Positions 4,849 to 13,022 of a stretch of DNA of 27,041 nucleotides are shown here, piece by piece (position 1 is the first letter of the stretch; every line of letters starts with the position of its first letter). The position numbers were made by a program, and so were the translations under genes. The notes below the pieces were generated by a model. That model worked only from the letters and a program-made list of their open reading frames with translations, did no database searches and had not been told where the DNA came from. Origin of the DNA: a virus; the IMG/VR virus record IMGVR_UViG_3300034106_004090, positions 1-27,041 of that record; one strand, 5' to 3'.

Positions 4849-6382
4849 ACGAACCATTGTGATAGCCAGCTTGCCCTATCAAACTCCGGGATGGCCTGCC
4901 ACGGCTCCTGCGTTGCTCAGTGCCTGTCTCAACAAAGCAGGAATCAGTGCAGTGCCAGTGGACCTGGCAGCTGAATTTGTGGCTGACTTTGTGGACAAAT
5001 GCTACTGGCCAGAACTACTGTTCTATATTAGTCAGGGTCCTAATCCAGATCGCAAACTGCCAAGACGTGTGTTTATTGATATACTAAAATGGAATAGACG
5101 CAAACTCTTGCAGATCAAACGCGACTATGATCCAGACATCATGGGTTTGAGTGTGTTCAGTGTGATGAGTGAAACCTATCTTACCTTGATGTGCTACAGT
5201 ATTAGAAGGTGGTTGCCGGGCGTAAAAATACTAGCAGGTGGTCGAGGTCTAGAAATTCTCACACAGGGAGAATACACCGGTGATACACATGCCACTGGCA
5301 GCAGAGCACGTTGGCTTGTTGAACAAGGCATGATTGACTGTGCTGTTACTGGAGATGCAGAAAGCTTTATAATCGACGTAATCAAACAAGACTTATATGG
5401 AGTTGTAGATTCACCGCCGCAGACATCTGCTGATTTAAATCAGGTTCCTATACCAGACTGGGACAATTATGATTTTGATCTATATCAAAGATTTAATCCA
5501 TCAGATCGTTATCTACTGATCACAGACAGCAAAGGTTGTGTGCGTCGATGCACATTCTGTGATGTTGAGCATCTATGGCCCCGGTATATTTTTAAAGATG
5601 GCGAGCTCTTGGCAAAAGAAATGATTGAAAGTTATCATCGCACTGGTATTGACTTTTTTAGATTCAGTGGTAACTTGATAAACGGTAGTATACCAAACTA
5701 TCGCAAAATGAATCAGTATCTAGCTGATCACTTGCCTCGTACTCTACGCTACAGTGGTTACGCTATATTTCGTGGCAGAGAAAATCAGCCACCTAAAGAT
5801 TTTGAACTAGCAGGACGTGCAGGTTGCCTTGAATGGATCATTGGTGTTGAAAGTGGCAGTGAACGCATACGATATGACATGCGCAAGAAGTTCAGTAACG
5901 CAGACATAGACTACACTGCCAATCAACTACACGACAATGGTATCAACCAGGTATGGTTATTCATGGCTGGCTACCCCATGGAAACCGAAGAAGACTTTGA
6001 ACAAACGCTTAACCTACTGCGCAAATATCGCCATTGGGCCCGAGATGGTAGTTTGCGTGTGGCAATTTCATCGCCATTTACGCTGGGTGATCAAGTGCCA
6101 TTGACCAATGATGACCGACTACGCAACTACTATCACTTTGAACGTGAGCAAGTGGTCAAAGGTTGGAGTCATATTTTTTGGCACACACCAACCAATCCAG
6201 ACAACACATATGAAACACGTTTTCACCGTTATAGAAGATTTCTAGAACTGCAACAGGAACTGGGTTTTGGAGACCGTGACGGGCAAGAAGCAGATCGTAT
6301 GTTAAGAGAACAGCAGGAAGTATATGAACAATATCTTGAAGCCAAAAAATCTAAAAAAACTTTCGCTATACGCAAGATCTAA
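4835..6382 (+). CDS. B12-binding-type radical SAM enzyme
   Basis: The 515-residue protein has an N-terminal Rossmann-like region resembling the cobalamin-binding domain of B12 radical SAM enzymes (RTIVIASLPYQTPGWP start; DPDIMGLSVFSVMSETY; ILAGGRG). The radical SAM cysteines follow at 235, 239 and 242 (C-VRR-C-TF-C), the classic CX3CX2C that binds a [4Fe-4S] cluster. Later motifs include IGVESGSERIRYDM and LFMAGYPMETEEDF, as in the MiaB/BchE-like barrel. Such enzymes methylate unactivated carbons or rearrange ring systems. The substrate is unknown. It is not PqqE: PqqE has a SPASM domain with extra cysteines, and this protein does not. The gene overlaps its methyltransferase-like neighbour by 14 bases. 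Confidence 0.88.
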   Translation: MSSNKRTIVIASLPYQTPGWPATAPALLSACLNKAGISAVPVDLAAEFVADFVDKCYWPELLFYISQGPNPDRKLPRRVFIDILKWNRRKLLQIKRDYDPDIMGLSVFSVMSETYLTLMCYSIRRWLPGVKILAGGRGLEILTQGEYTGDTHATGSRARWLVEQGMIDCAVTGDAESFIIDVIKQDLYGVVDSPPQTSADLNQVPIPDWDNYDFDLYQRFNPSDRYLLITDSKGCVRRCTFCDVEHLWPRYIFKDGELLAKEMIESYHRTGIDFFRFSGNLINGSIPNYRKMNQYLADHLPRTLRYSGYAIFRGRENQPPKDFELAGRAGCLEWIIGVESGSERIRYDMRKKFSNADIDYTANQLHDNGINQVWLFMAGYPMETEEDFEQTLNLLRKYRHWARDGSLRVAISSPFTLGDQVPLTNDDRLRNYYHFEREQVVKGWSHIFWHTPTNPDNTYETRFHRYRRFLELQQELGFGDRDGQEADRMLREQQEVYEQYLEAKKSKKTFAIRKI

Positions 6383-6740
6383 AGGCAATCCAGATGCTAT
6401 TCAATGGCGAGTGCTGGGAGATCCCATGCTTTCAGTTGTGATTGAACCCGGCCTAACAAGATTTGACTTTGAACACAATACCCAATCAATATCTAGCATA
6501 GGCATAGAAGTCATAGAAAGAACAGACACAGAAAGCGCAGTCGTAGTTGAACTGATAGAACTGGGAGGAGAACCACTTAGAGATCTAGATCACTTTTGTG
6601 TATACCGATTACGCAAGGGTGGCATCAAACGCAGTTATGGGTATCTTGACGAGCCCGGAGTGTGCATGTTCAAAATAAGATTTGACAGTGTTGCACACAA
6701 CTTTTTGCTGTACAGCATGCAGGATGTCAAGTATCAATGA
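6324..6740 (+). CDS. hypothetical protein (up to 138 aa)
   Basis: The frame begins with an ATG 59 bases inside the radical SAM gene; a later ATG at 6427 has a better-placed GGGAG site and would give about 104 residues, so the start is uncertain. The protein is rich in charged and hydrophobic beta-strand-like segments (SIGIEVIERTDTES, VVELIELGGE) and contains a cysteine pair (HFCVY, GVCMF). There is no membrane segment and no family I recognise. Its position right after the radical SAM gene suggests it belongs to the same transcript, perhaps as a partner or product-binding protein. Confidence 0.55.
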   Translation: MNNILKPKNLKKLSLYARSKGNPDAIQWRVLGDPMLSVVIEPGLTRFDFEHNTQSISSIGIEVIERTDTESAVVVELIELGGEPLRDLDHFCVYRLRKGGIKRSYGYLDEPGVCMFKIRFDSVAHNFLLYSMQDVKYQ

Positions 6741-6781
6741 TAGATTTTACTTAAATACACAGCAGTTTACAGGAACAACAT

Positions 6782-7009
6782 ATGAACATGGATCAAGCGG
6801 CCTTTTTTCTGGCCTCGAGTATATTAATTTCAATTACCTCTATTGTGCTTGCAGGGGCTATATTGATAATCAACAACCTAGTTGCAAAATATTGGAAATC
6901 ATGGGGATGGAAAATAGTCCCATTTGACGACACAAATGTGCGTTATATAACCAAAGAAGACGCTGAAAAAGTTCGTGCGGCAAAAGAGCAAGAAGCCAAG
7001 GCAAAATAA
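6782..7009 (+). CDS. small single-pass membrane protein (75 aa)
   Basis: Residues 7-32 form a hydrophobic segment (AFFLASSILISITSIVLAGA), giving one membrane span. A charged cytoplasm-like tail follows (KYWKSWGWKIVPFDD, then a KEDAEKVRAAKEQEAKAK coiled-coil-like end). An AGGAAC site lies before the ATG. A T4-late-like TAAATA motif lies 25 bases upstream. The gene is followed after three bases by the hydrolase gene. The function is unknown. Confidence 0.6.
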   Translation: MNMDQAAFFLASSILISITSIVLAGAILIINNLVAKYWKSWGWKIVPFDDTNVRYITKEDAEKVRAAKEQEAKAK

Positions 7010-7012
7010 TGT

Positions 7013-7597
7013 ATGATCGTCTATATACACGGGGCTAGTGCCACTGCTGAAAGCTTCACACATATCAGACAGTTTGTAAGAGATCAATTCGAAGAACCAG
7101 ACATCATGCTGGAATATCGAAGTGAAGATGGGTTTGATCATAACTTACAGACCATGATGGGCACACTTGATGATGCTGAAAGACTGTTTTTTGTCAGTCA
7201 TAGCCTTGGTGGTATCTACAGCTTGTATCTGGCTGATCATTATCGCGAGACCACTCGCGGTGGCGTGAGTCTAAGCACACCTTATGGTGGTAGCGAGCAA
7301 GCTGACTTTGCCAAGTATTTTTTGCCTTTCAGTAGACTTATGAAAGACATTGGAACAATGAGTGCACCAATGATGGATAGCCAAAAAATCGCAGCGCCTC
7401 CAAATTGGACTCAAATTGTTACTACCAAAGGACAAAGTCCTTGGATCAAAGAGCCCAATGATGGTGTTGTGACTATCAAGAGCATGCGCAGTAGACAGGA
7501 CTTTGAACTTATTGAGATGCCTCTTAATCACTACGAAGTGGTGTTGAGTAACCAAGTGGTCAACATCATACTTGACAAGATTGGTCAATCATTGTAA
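7013..7597 (+). CDS. alpha/beta hydrolase (lipase/esterase-like)
   Basis: The 194-residue protein begins with the short strand MIVYIHGAS, the HG being the oxyanion-hole motif of the fold. The nucleophile elbow is FVSHSLGG, with Ser64 in the usual SxSxG-type turn. A PNDGVV segment (about 148-153) supplies the aspartate and NHYEVVLS (about 172-179) the catalytic histidine, as in PGAP1/lipase-like and DUF-type phage hydrolases. It would cleave an ester or thioester; the substrate is unknown. It overlaps no gene but is three bases from the small membrane protein gene. Phage members of this fold are known but not well characterised. Confidence 0.8.
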   Translation: MIVYIHGASATAESFTHIRQFVRDQFEEPDIMLEYRSEDGFDHNLQTMMGTLDDAERLFFVSHSLGGIYSLYLADHYRETTRGGVSLSTPYGGSEQADFAKYFLPFSRLMKDIGTMSAPMMDSQKIAAPPNWTQIVTTKGQSPWIKEPNDGVVTIKSMRSRQDFELIEMPLNHYEVVLSNQVVNIILDKIGQSL

Positions 7598-7609
7598 AGT
7601 GTATTAAAT

Positions 7610-7759
7610 ATGATAGTCTGTGTATGTAGAAATATCCGTGAATCAGATTTTCAAACCAAAGAAGAATTGGTTAAACGCATCATGGAATTGGATCACAACT
7701 GTGGACAGTGTCAGCAATACTGCGAACAGCTAAAAGAATTGTTGTATGAAGCAAACTGA
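7610..7759 (+). CDS. Bfd-like [2Fe-2S] ferredoxin, short (49 aa)
   Basis: The 49-residue protein begins MIVCVCRNI and later has NCGQCQQYC. The pattern C4-x-C6 and C31-x2-C34 matches bacterioferritin-associated ferredoxin (Bfd), whose C-x-C...C-x2-C set binds a [2Fe-2S] cluster. The spacing between the pairs (24 residues) is shorter than the 32 of E. coli Bfd, and a fifth cysteine is at 38. Bfd releases iron from bacterioferritin; a phage copy could mobilise iron or serve a radical-SAM or nucleotide-reductase reaction. The gene is too short for normal ORF thresholds. Its stop lies 12 bases before the T arm of the tmRNA acceptor piece, so the two may overlap. Confidence 0.8.
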   Translation: MIVCVCRNIRESDFQTKEELVKRIMELDHNCGQCQQYCEQLKELLYEAN

Positions 7760-7813
7760 AAAGGGTTCTGGACGCGGGTTCGACTCCCGCCTGGTCCACC
7801 ATAAGGAGATTGT

Positions 7814-7999
7814 ATGCCAGTAGACATGTACTACTATACCGAAAGCGAATGGAACAGATTGGGCTGCGGCCCACTGCCTCCAGAACGCAACATACTTAAT
7901 CGTCAGTCTCTTTATGATGGGCCAGACATGGTTTCGACAGGGTCAAGAGTAGGCAAGCAGACAACACGAGAGTCGACTGACGTAATCAGCGAAACATAG
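7814..7999 (+). CDS. small ORF inside the tmRNA intervening segment (61 aa)
   Basis: An AAGGAG site lies five bases before the ATG, directly after the CCA of the acceptor piece. The first 34 residues (MPVDMYYYTESEWNRLG, then PPERNILNRQ) look like protein; from about residue 36 the frame runs into the tmRNA coding piece and its sequence is dictated by that RNA. It may be a real small gene that uses the spacer of the permuted tmRNA, or a remnant. RNA processing would separate its first part from its end. The function is unknown. Confidence 0.4.
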   Translation: MPVDMYYYTESEWNRLGCGPLPPERNILNRQSLYDGPDMVSTGSRVGKQTTRESTDVISET

Positions 8000-8004
8000 T
8001 AACT

Positions 8005-8046
8005 GCAAACGCAGCTAACGACGAGGTATTCGCTCTCGCAGCGTAA
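8005..8046 (+). other. tmRNA tag-peptide reading frame
   Basis: From the resume codon GCA at 8005 the frame reads A-N-A-A-N-D-E-V-F-A-L-A-A then TAA. It ends in ALAA, the ClpXP/ClpAP degradation signal, and the ANDE-FALAA core resembles beta/gammaproteobacterial tags. TAGTAACT precedes the resume codon, with an A at -4 as in other tmRNAs. An extra NA-A step precedes ANDE compared with the E. coli tag. Confidence 0.85.
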
Positions 8047-8083
8047 CCTCCGGGGCAGTTATGCCTTGTAACCCAAAATAGCA

Positions 8084-8105
8084 AGCCCGCTTCGGCGGGC
8101 TTTTT
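8084..8105 (+). terminator. rho-independent terminator after tmRNA
   Basis: AGCCCGC-TTCG-GCGGGCT followed by TTTT. It shares 16 identical bases with the pqqA terminator on the opposite strand at 2074-2092. Confidence 0.9.
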
Positions 8106-8122
8106 CATGAATAAATATCAGT

Positions 8123-8323
8123 ATGTGGATATTGATCATCAGCATGTATTTGGCACAACCTTTGGGACAGACCCAAAGCAAAGGCATTATTCAAGCACCA
8201 CAACCTGACTATGAAAGCTGTATACGTGAACGTGACCGTATAAGAGCCACTTGGTATACAGAGGGATACAAGGTTAGCCCTCGCTGCGTCTACGTCAAAC
8301 ACTATAACTCCCGCGGCATGTAA
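8123..8323 (+). CDS. small exported protein (66 aa)
   Basis: The protein starts MWILIISMYLAQPLGQ, a short hydrophobic leader. The mature part has two cysteines (YESCIRERDR, SPRCVYVKHY) spaced to form one disulfide, with basic residues between them. Small phage periplasmic proteins of this shape occur in T4-like phages of aquatic bacteria, but I cannot name a function. An ATAAATAT motif lies just upstream; no obvious Shine-Dalgarno sequence is present. It lies between the tmRNA terminator and the phosphate unit. Confidence 0.55.
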   Translation: MWILIISMYLAQPLGQTQSKGIIQAPQPDYESCIRERDRIRATWYTEGYKVSPRCVYVKHYNSRGM

Positions 8324-8346
8324 TTTAATTTCTCCAAACTGCCATT

Positions 8347-8379
8347 TTGTAACACAGTTGTAATACCATTGTGTTTAAA
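8347..8379 (+). promoter_or_regulatory. Pho-box-like 11-bp direct repeats upstream of pstS
   Basis: Three adjacent 11-base units begin TTGTAACACAG, TTGTAATACCA and TTGTGTTTAAA. PhoB binds direct repeats of 7 bp spaced by 4 bp (an 11-bp period) and the TGTNA core recurs in phase. A -10-like TATTCT follows at 8380-8385. The position, 38-70 bases before the pstS ATG, fits a PhoB-activated promoter with no -35 box. Confidence 0.6.
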
Positions 8380-8416
8380 TATTCTTTGTGCATTGCACAC
8401 AAAATGGAGATTACAC

Positions 8417-9442
8417 ATGAAAAAACTTTTGTACGCGGCATTGACGGTGCTGTCATTTAATGCCTGGTCTGCTGATCTAACAGGCGCAGGTGCTACTTTT
8501 CCTTATCCTATCTATGCCAAATGGGCTGAAGCATATAAAGCAGCCACAGGTATTGGTCTAAATTATCAATCAATTGGTTCTGGTGGTGGAATTCGTCAAA
8601 TCAAAGCCAAGACAGTTGACTTTGGTGCTAGTGACATGCCACTAAAGCCTGAAGAATTAGACAAAGAAGGTCTAATGCAGTTTCCTGCTATAATTGGCGG
8701 AGTTGTGCCTGTTGTTAATCTAGATGGTATCGCAGCTGGACAGTTAAAACTAACTAGTGATGTAGTAGCTAACATTCACCTAGGCAAAATTACCAAGTGG
8801 AACGACAAAGCAATCACTGATTTGAATCCCGGTGTAAATCTACCTGCCATTAATATCACTGTAATTCATCGTGCAGATGGCTCTGGTACAACATTCGTGT
8901 GGACCAACTACCTTGGCAAGGCCAATGCTGACTTCCAAAAGACAGTGGGCGAAGGCACAGCAGTTAAATGGCCAGTTGGTATAGGCGGCAAAGGCAACGA
9001 AGGTGTAGCAGCACAAGTACAACGTATCAAAGGTGCCTTTGGTTATGTAGAATATGCTTATGCAAAGAAAAACAAAATTGCTCACGCACAATTGAAAAAT
9101 CGCGATGGTAACTTTGTTCAACCAAGCGACGACACATTCAAAGCAGCAGCAGCCAATGCAGATTGGGCTAATGCACCAGGAATGTATCTGTTGTTGACAT
9201 GGCAAACTGGTAAAGAGGCTTGGCCTGCAACAGGTGCAAGTTTTATTCTAATGCACAAGCAACAAGCTGATCCGCTTACCGGACGTGCTATTCTTAAATT
9301 CTTTGACTGGAGCTACAAGAACGGTGCAAAAATGAGCGAAGAACTAGAATATGTACACATGCCTCAATCAGTTATTAAACTGATTCAAGATAACTGGCGT
9401 AAGGATCTCAAAGGTCCTGATGGTAACACAATCTGGAAATAA
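8417..9442 (+). CDS. pstS: periplasmic phosphate-binding protein PstS
   Basis: PstS binds orthophosphate in the periplasm and delivers it to the PstCAB transporter. The start at 8417 gives 341 residues with a signal peptide MKKLLYAALTVLSFNAWSA; the upstream in-frame start lies in the promoter. Phosphate-contact motifs are present in order: GAGATFPYPIY (residues 22-32), GSGGGIRQI, VDFGASDMPL and HRADGSGTTFVW. The protein is complete and very like betaproteobacterial PstS. No PstC/A/B is in the window, so the phage protein would feed the host transporter. Known phage pstS genes are induced by phosphate stress through host PhoB, which matches the repeats upstream. The porin gene follows nine bases after the stop. 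Confidence 0.96.
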   Translation: MKKLLYAALTVLSFNAWSADLTGAGATFPYPIYAKWAEAYKAATGIGLNYQSIGSGGGIRQIKAKTVDFGASDMPLKPEELDKEGLMQFPAIIGGVVPVVNLDGIAAGQLKLTSDVVANIHLGKITKWNDKAITDLNPGVNLPAINITVIHRADGSGTTFVWTNYLGKANADFQKTVGEGTAVKWPVGIGGKGNEGVAAQVQRIKGAFGYVEYAYAKKNKIAHAQLKNRDGNFVQPSDDTFKAAAANADWANAPGMYLLLTWQTGKEAWPATGASFILMHKQQADPLTGRAILKFFDWSYKNGAKMSEELEYVHMPQSVIKLIQDNWRKDLKGPDGNTIWK

Positions 9443-9451
9443 GGATCTATT

Positions 9452-10858
9452 ATGAAGACATTTACAAAACTAGCCTTGTCAATAAGTTTGATATTCAGTG
9501 TGCCTGCATACGCAGATGAATATTTGGATACTCTAAATATTCTACGAGACAAAGGCATATTGACACAAAAGGAATATGATGCCAAGGTCAAAGCCTACGA
9601 AGACAAAGCGGAAAACAAAAAGTTTGCAGAACAGCGAATTGACAAAGATGTTAGTGACTCAGTCAAATACAGACAAGCCAGAGCCAACGACGGATCAGTC
9701 ACAGAAAATGGAATCGGACTCAAAAGCAAAGATGGAAACAATACCATCCAACTTACAGGTCGATTACACATGGACTATAGACAATACTCACCAGATTACG
9801 GTGCAGGTCAAACCACGGATTCGTATCAGGACCTAGCTGAAGTTCGTCGTGCTCGATTTGGTGTGCGTGGCCAATTCCAGAAGGATTTCAAATATGAGAT
9901 CGTGGGGAATCTAGGCAATGACATAGGTGCAGCAAGTTCCAGTACCACTATGGATGTAGCCTGGGTCAACTACGCTGCTAATCCAGAGGCTCAGTTTCAA
10001 TTTGGTTTATTCAAGATGCCTTTCAGCTTAGAGCAACTTACCAGCTCCAACAACATTGATATGATGGAGCGTAGTTTGATTGGTCAAACCGAAGGCGAAT
10101 TCATTCCTGCCAAAGAAACAGGATTTATGTTGCATGGTGTGCCAAAGACTGGTCTTACCTATGCTGTGGCAGTAAGTCGTGGCCGTGCCAACAAAGATGC
10201 AGTGAATGACGGACTTGATTATATTGGTCGAGTGACTACTAACATTGCAGACCTGCAAGGCAGCAAGGCCTATGTAGCACACCTAGGCGCGGCATATAGC
10301 ACAGGTGAGATCAAAGGTGGTGTCGCACCTGCCAGTGGTCGTACCGAAGCACGCAGTGCAAATGCCTGGTTCACTGGCCCAGCATTAGGAGGTATAACTT
10401 CAAGAACACGTCAAGGACTTGAAGCAGCGTTTGCCTATAATGCCTTGAAAGTACAAGCGGAGCAATTTAACTTCAAGTATGATCCTACCACTGGTAATGA
10501 TCAAGACATTCGGGGTTATTATGTGTTGGCAGTGTATAATCTTACCGGTGAAAGCTATAACTACCGTGACGGTGTCTTTGGTTCAATCAAACCAAACAAT
10601 CCAGTAGACAAAGGTGGCCGTGGTGCTTGGCAAGTGGGCGTGCGTTTAAGCGAGTTTGATGCCAGTGATATCGCTGTGGCCACAGGTAAATCAAATCGTG
10701 CAACAGCCATGACCTATGGTCTAACCTGGTTTACCACCGAAAACCTACGCTTTATGATAAACTACGTAGACACTAAGTTTGACAGTCTAGTTGGCAGCTC
10801 AGGAAGTCGTGTAAATGGCGATCGTGCTTTGATGTTTAGAAGTCAATTCAACTTTTAA
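9452..10858 (+). CDS. phosphate-selective porin (OprP/OprO family)
   Basis: The 468-residue protein has a signal peptide (MKTFTKLALSISLIFSVPAYA). A helical N-terminal trimerisation segment follows (YLDTLNILRDKGILTQKEYD, then a charged coiled coil to about residue 75). After this comes a long beta-rich domain starting TIQLTGRLHMDYRQYSP with a RRARFGVRGQF strand, as in phosphate-selective porins. It ends in the C-terminal phenylalanine (RSQFNF) needed for outer-membrane assembly. Such trimeric porins let phosphate through the outer membrane. It is co-transcribed with pstS, so the two proteins cover outer-membrane entry and periplasmic capture. Phage porin genes are known in a few marine phages; pairing with pstS makes the purpose clear. 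The exact ion selectivity is inferred from family membership. Confidence 0.9.
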   Translation: MKTFTKLALSISLIFSVPAYADEYLDTLNILRDKGILTQKEYDAKVKAYEDKAENKKFAEQRIDKDVSDSVKYRQARANDGSVTENGIGLKSKDGNNTIQLTGRLHMDYRQYSPDYGAGQTTDSYQDLAEVRRARFGVRGQFQKDFKYEIVGNLGNDIGAASSSTTMDVAWVNYAANPEAQFQFGLFKMPFSLEQLTSSNNIDMMERSLIGQTEGEFIPAKETGFMLHGVPKTGLTYAVAVSRGRANKDAVNDGLDYIGRVTTNIADLQGSKAYVAHLGAAYSTGEIKGGVAPASGRTEARSANAWFTGPALGGITSRTRQGLEAAFAYNALKVQAEQFNFKYDPTTGNDQDIRGYYVLAVYNLTGESYNYRDGVFGSIKPNNPVDKGGRGAWQVGVRLSEFDASDIAVATGKSNRATAMTYGLTWFTTENLRFMINYVDTKFDSLVGSSGSRVNGDRALMFRSQFNF

Positions 10859-10873
10859 GTCAGCAGAATGGAG

Positions 10874-10898
10874 AAACTCCCTTTAAGGGAGTTTTTTT
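10874..10898 (+). terminator. rho-independent terminator after the porin gene
   Basis: AAACTCCC-TTTAA-GGGAGTTT followed by TTTT closes the pstS-porin transcript. Confidence 0.92.
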
Positions 10899-10932
10899 GT
10901 TCAAAATTCTTAACAATCTTCAATTTTTATGT

Positions 10933-10940
10933 TATAAATA
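10933..10940 (+). promoter_or_regulatory. T4-late-type promoter motif before groES
   Basis: TATAAATA is the exact T4 late promoter core. It lies 68 bases before the groES ATG, with no sigma70 -35 box at the right distance. If the phage has gp55/gp33-type factors, the chaperonins would be late genes, in step with capsid folding. Confidence 0.45.
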
Positions 10941-11008
10941 ACCTTTGCACAGTGCTCAGGTGAGACTGTGCATACTTTCTTGCTTAAATTTAAAGGAGAA
11001 GGCAAATC

Positions 11009-11293
11009 ATGAAATTGAAACCTCTACATGATCGCGTGATAGTAAGAGTGCAAGACTCCGAAACACGCACCCAAAGTGGCATTGTTATTCCCGACAACGC
11101 TAAAGAAAAACCAACCACAGGCGAAGTTCTTGCTGTTGGCCCTGGTCGCTATGACAACGGTGCTTTTGTTGCTACCACAGTAACCGAAGGTGCACGTATT
11201 TTGTTTGGTCAGTTCGCTGGACAAAAAGTCAAAGTGGAGAACGAGGAATACACTATTCTTCGTGAAGAAGACATTCTTGCAATCTTAGCTTAA
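11009..11293 (+). CDS. groES: co-chaperonin GroES
   Basis: GroES is the lid that caps GroEL during protein folding. The protein is 94 residues, normal for the family. It begins [12 protein letters not shown], has the mobile loop [13 protein letters not shown] that contacts GroEL (residues 18-30), GEVLAVGPG in the core and EEDILAIL at the end. A strong AAAGGAG site precedes the ATG. groEL follows 12 bases after the stop. T4 encodes only a GroES substitute (gp31); here a true GroES-type protein is paired with its own GroEL. Confidence 0.97.
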   Translation: MKLKPLHDRVIVRVQDSETRTQSGIVIPDNAKEKPTTGEVLAVGPGRYDNGAFVATTVTEGARILFGQFAGQKVKVENEEYTILREEDILAILA

Positions 11294-12928
<1,635 letters not shown>

Positions 12929-12935
12929 AACAAAG

Positions 12936-12954
12936 CCCGCCCTAGGCGGGTTTT
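12936..12954 (+). terminator. rho-independent terminator after groEL
   Basis: CCCGCC-CTA-GGCGGG followed by TTTTGTTT, eight bases after the groEL stop. It ends the groESL unit. Confidence 0.9.
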
Positions 12955-12968
12955 GTTTATCAGTTGAG

Positions 12969-12997
12969 TTGTGAAATCTGTGTTTTGCTGCTACAAT
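12969..12997 (+). promoter_or_regulatory. sigma70-like promoter for the omega/ahcY operon
   Basis: TTGTGA, a 17-base spacer and TACAAT lie 25 bases before the ATG at 13023. The -35 box is weaker than in the other promoters of this window. Confidence 0.65.
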
Positions 12998-13022
12998 TGA
13001 TAACTATGAAATTGGAGGTCAT

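Larger units (their letters stand above)
7762..8080 (+). ncRNA. ssrA: circularly permuted (two-piece) tmRNA gene
   Basis: The 3' acceptor end lies upstream: T arm GCGGG-TTCGACT-CCCGC (7774-7790), acceptor CTGGTCC, discriminator A73 and CCA ending at 7801. The 5' end lies downstream: GGGCCAG at 7919-7925, followed by CATGGTTTCGACAGGG. These acceptor strands pair G1-C72, G2-C71 and G3-T70; the G3-U70 wobble and A73 are the identity elements for alanylation of tmRNA. After a CTGA/TCAG hairpin (candidate pseudoknot 1) comes the tag frame at 8005-8046. No T arm follows the tag, so the gene is permuted, with the intervening segment 7802-7918 presumably removed by processing. The outer boundaries (about 7762 and 8080) and the long P2 helix are not resolved. 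A terminator follows at 8084. Two-piece tmRNAs are known in alphaproteobacteria, cyanobacteria and a betaproteobacterial lineage. Confidence 0.9.

Noticed and set aside
4835-6382. Radical SAM gene as PqqE, partner of the PqqA-like peptide
   Set aside because: It has a single CX3CX2C site, an N-terminal B12-type domain and no SPASM cysteines, and it is 2.6 kb away on the other strand.
7771-7801. Separate tRNA 3' half or decayed tRNA
   Set aside because: Its acceptor strand pairs with 7919-7925 across the permutation with G3-U70, and the flanking sequence matches tmRNA rather than a tRNA; no 5' tRNA half lies upstream.
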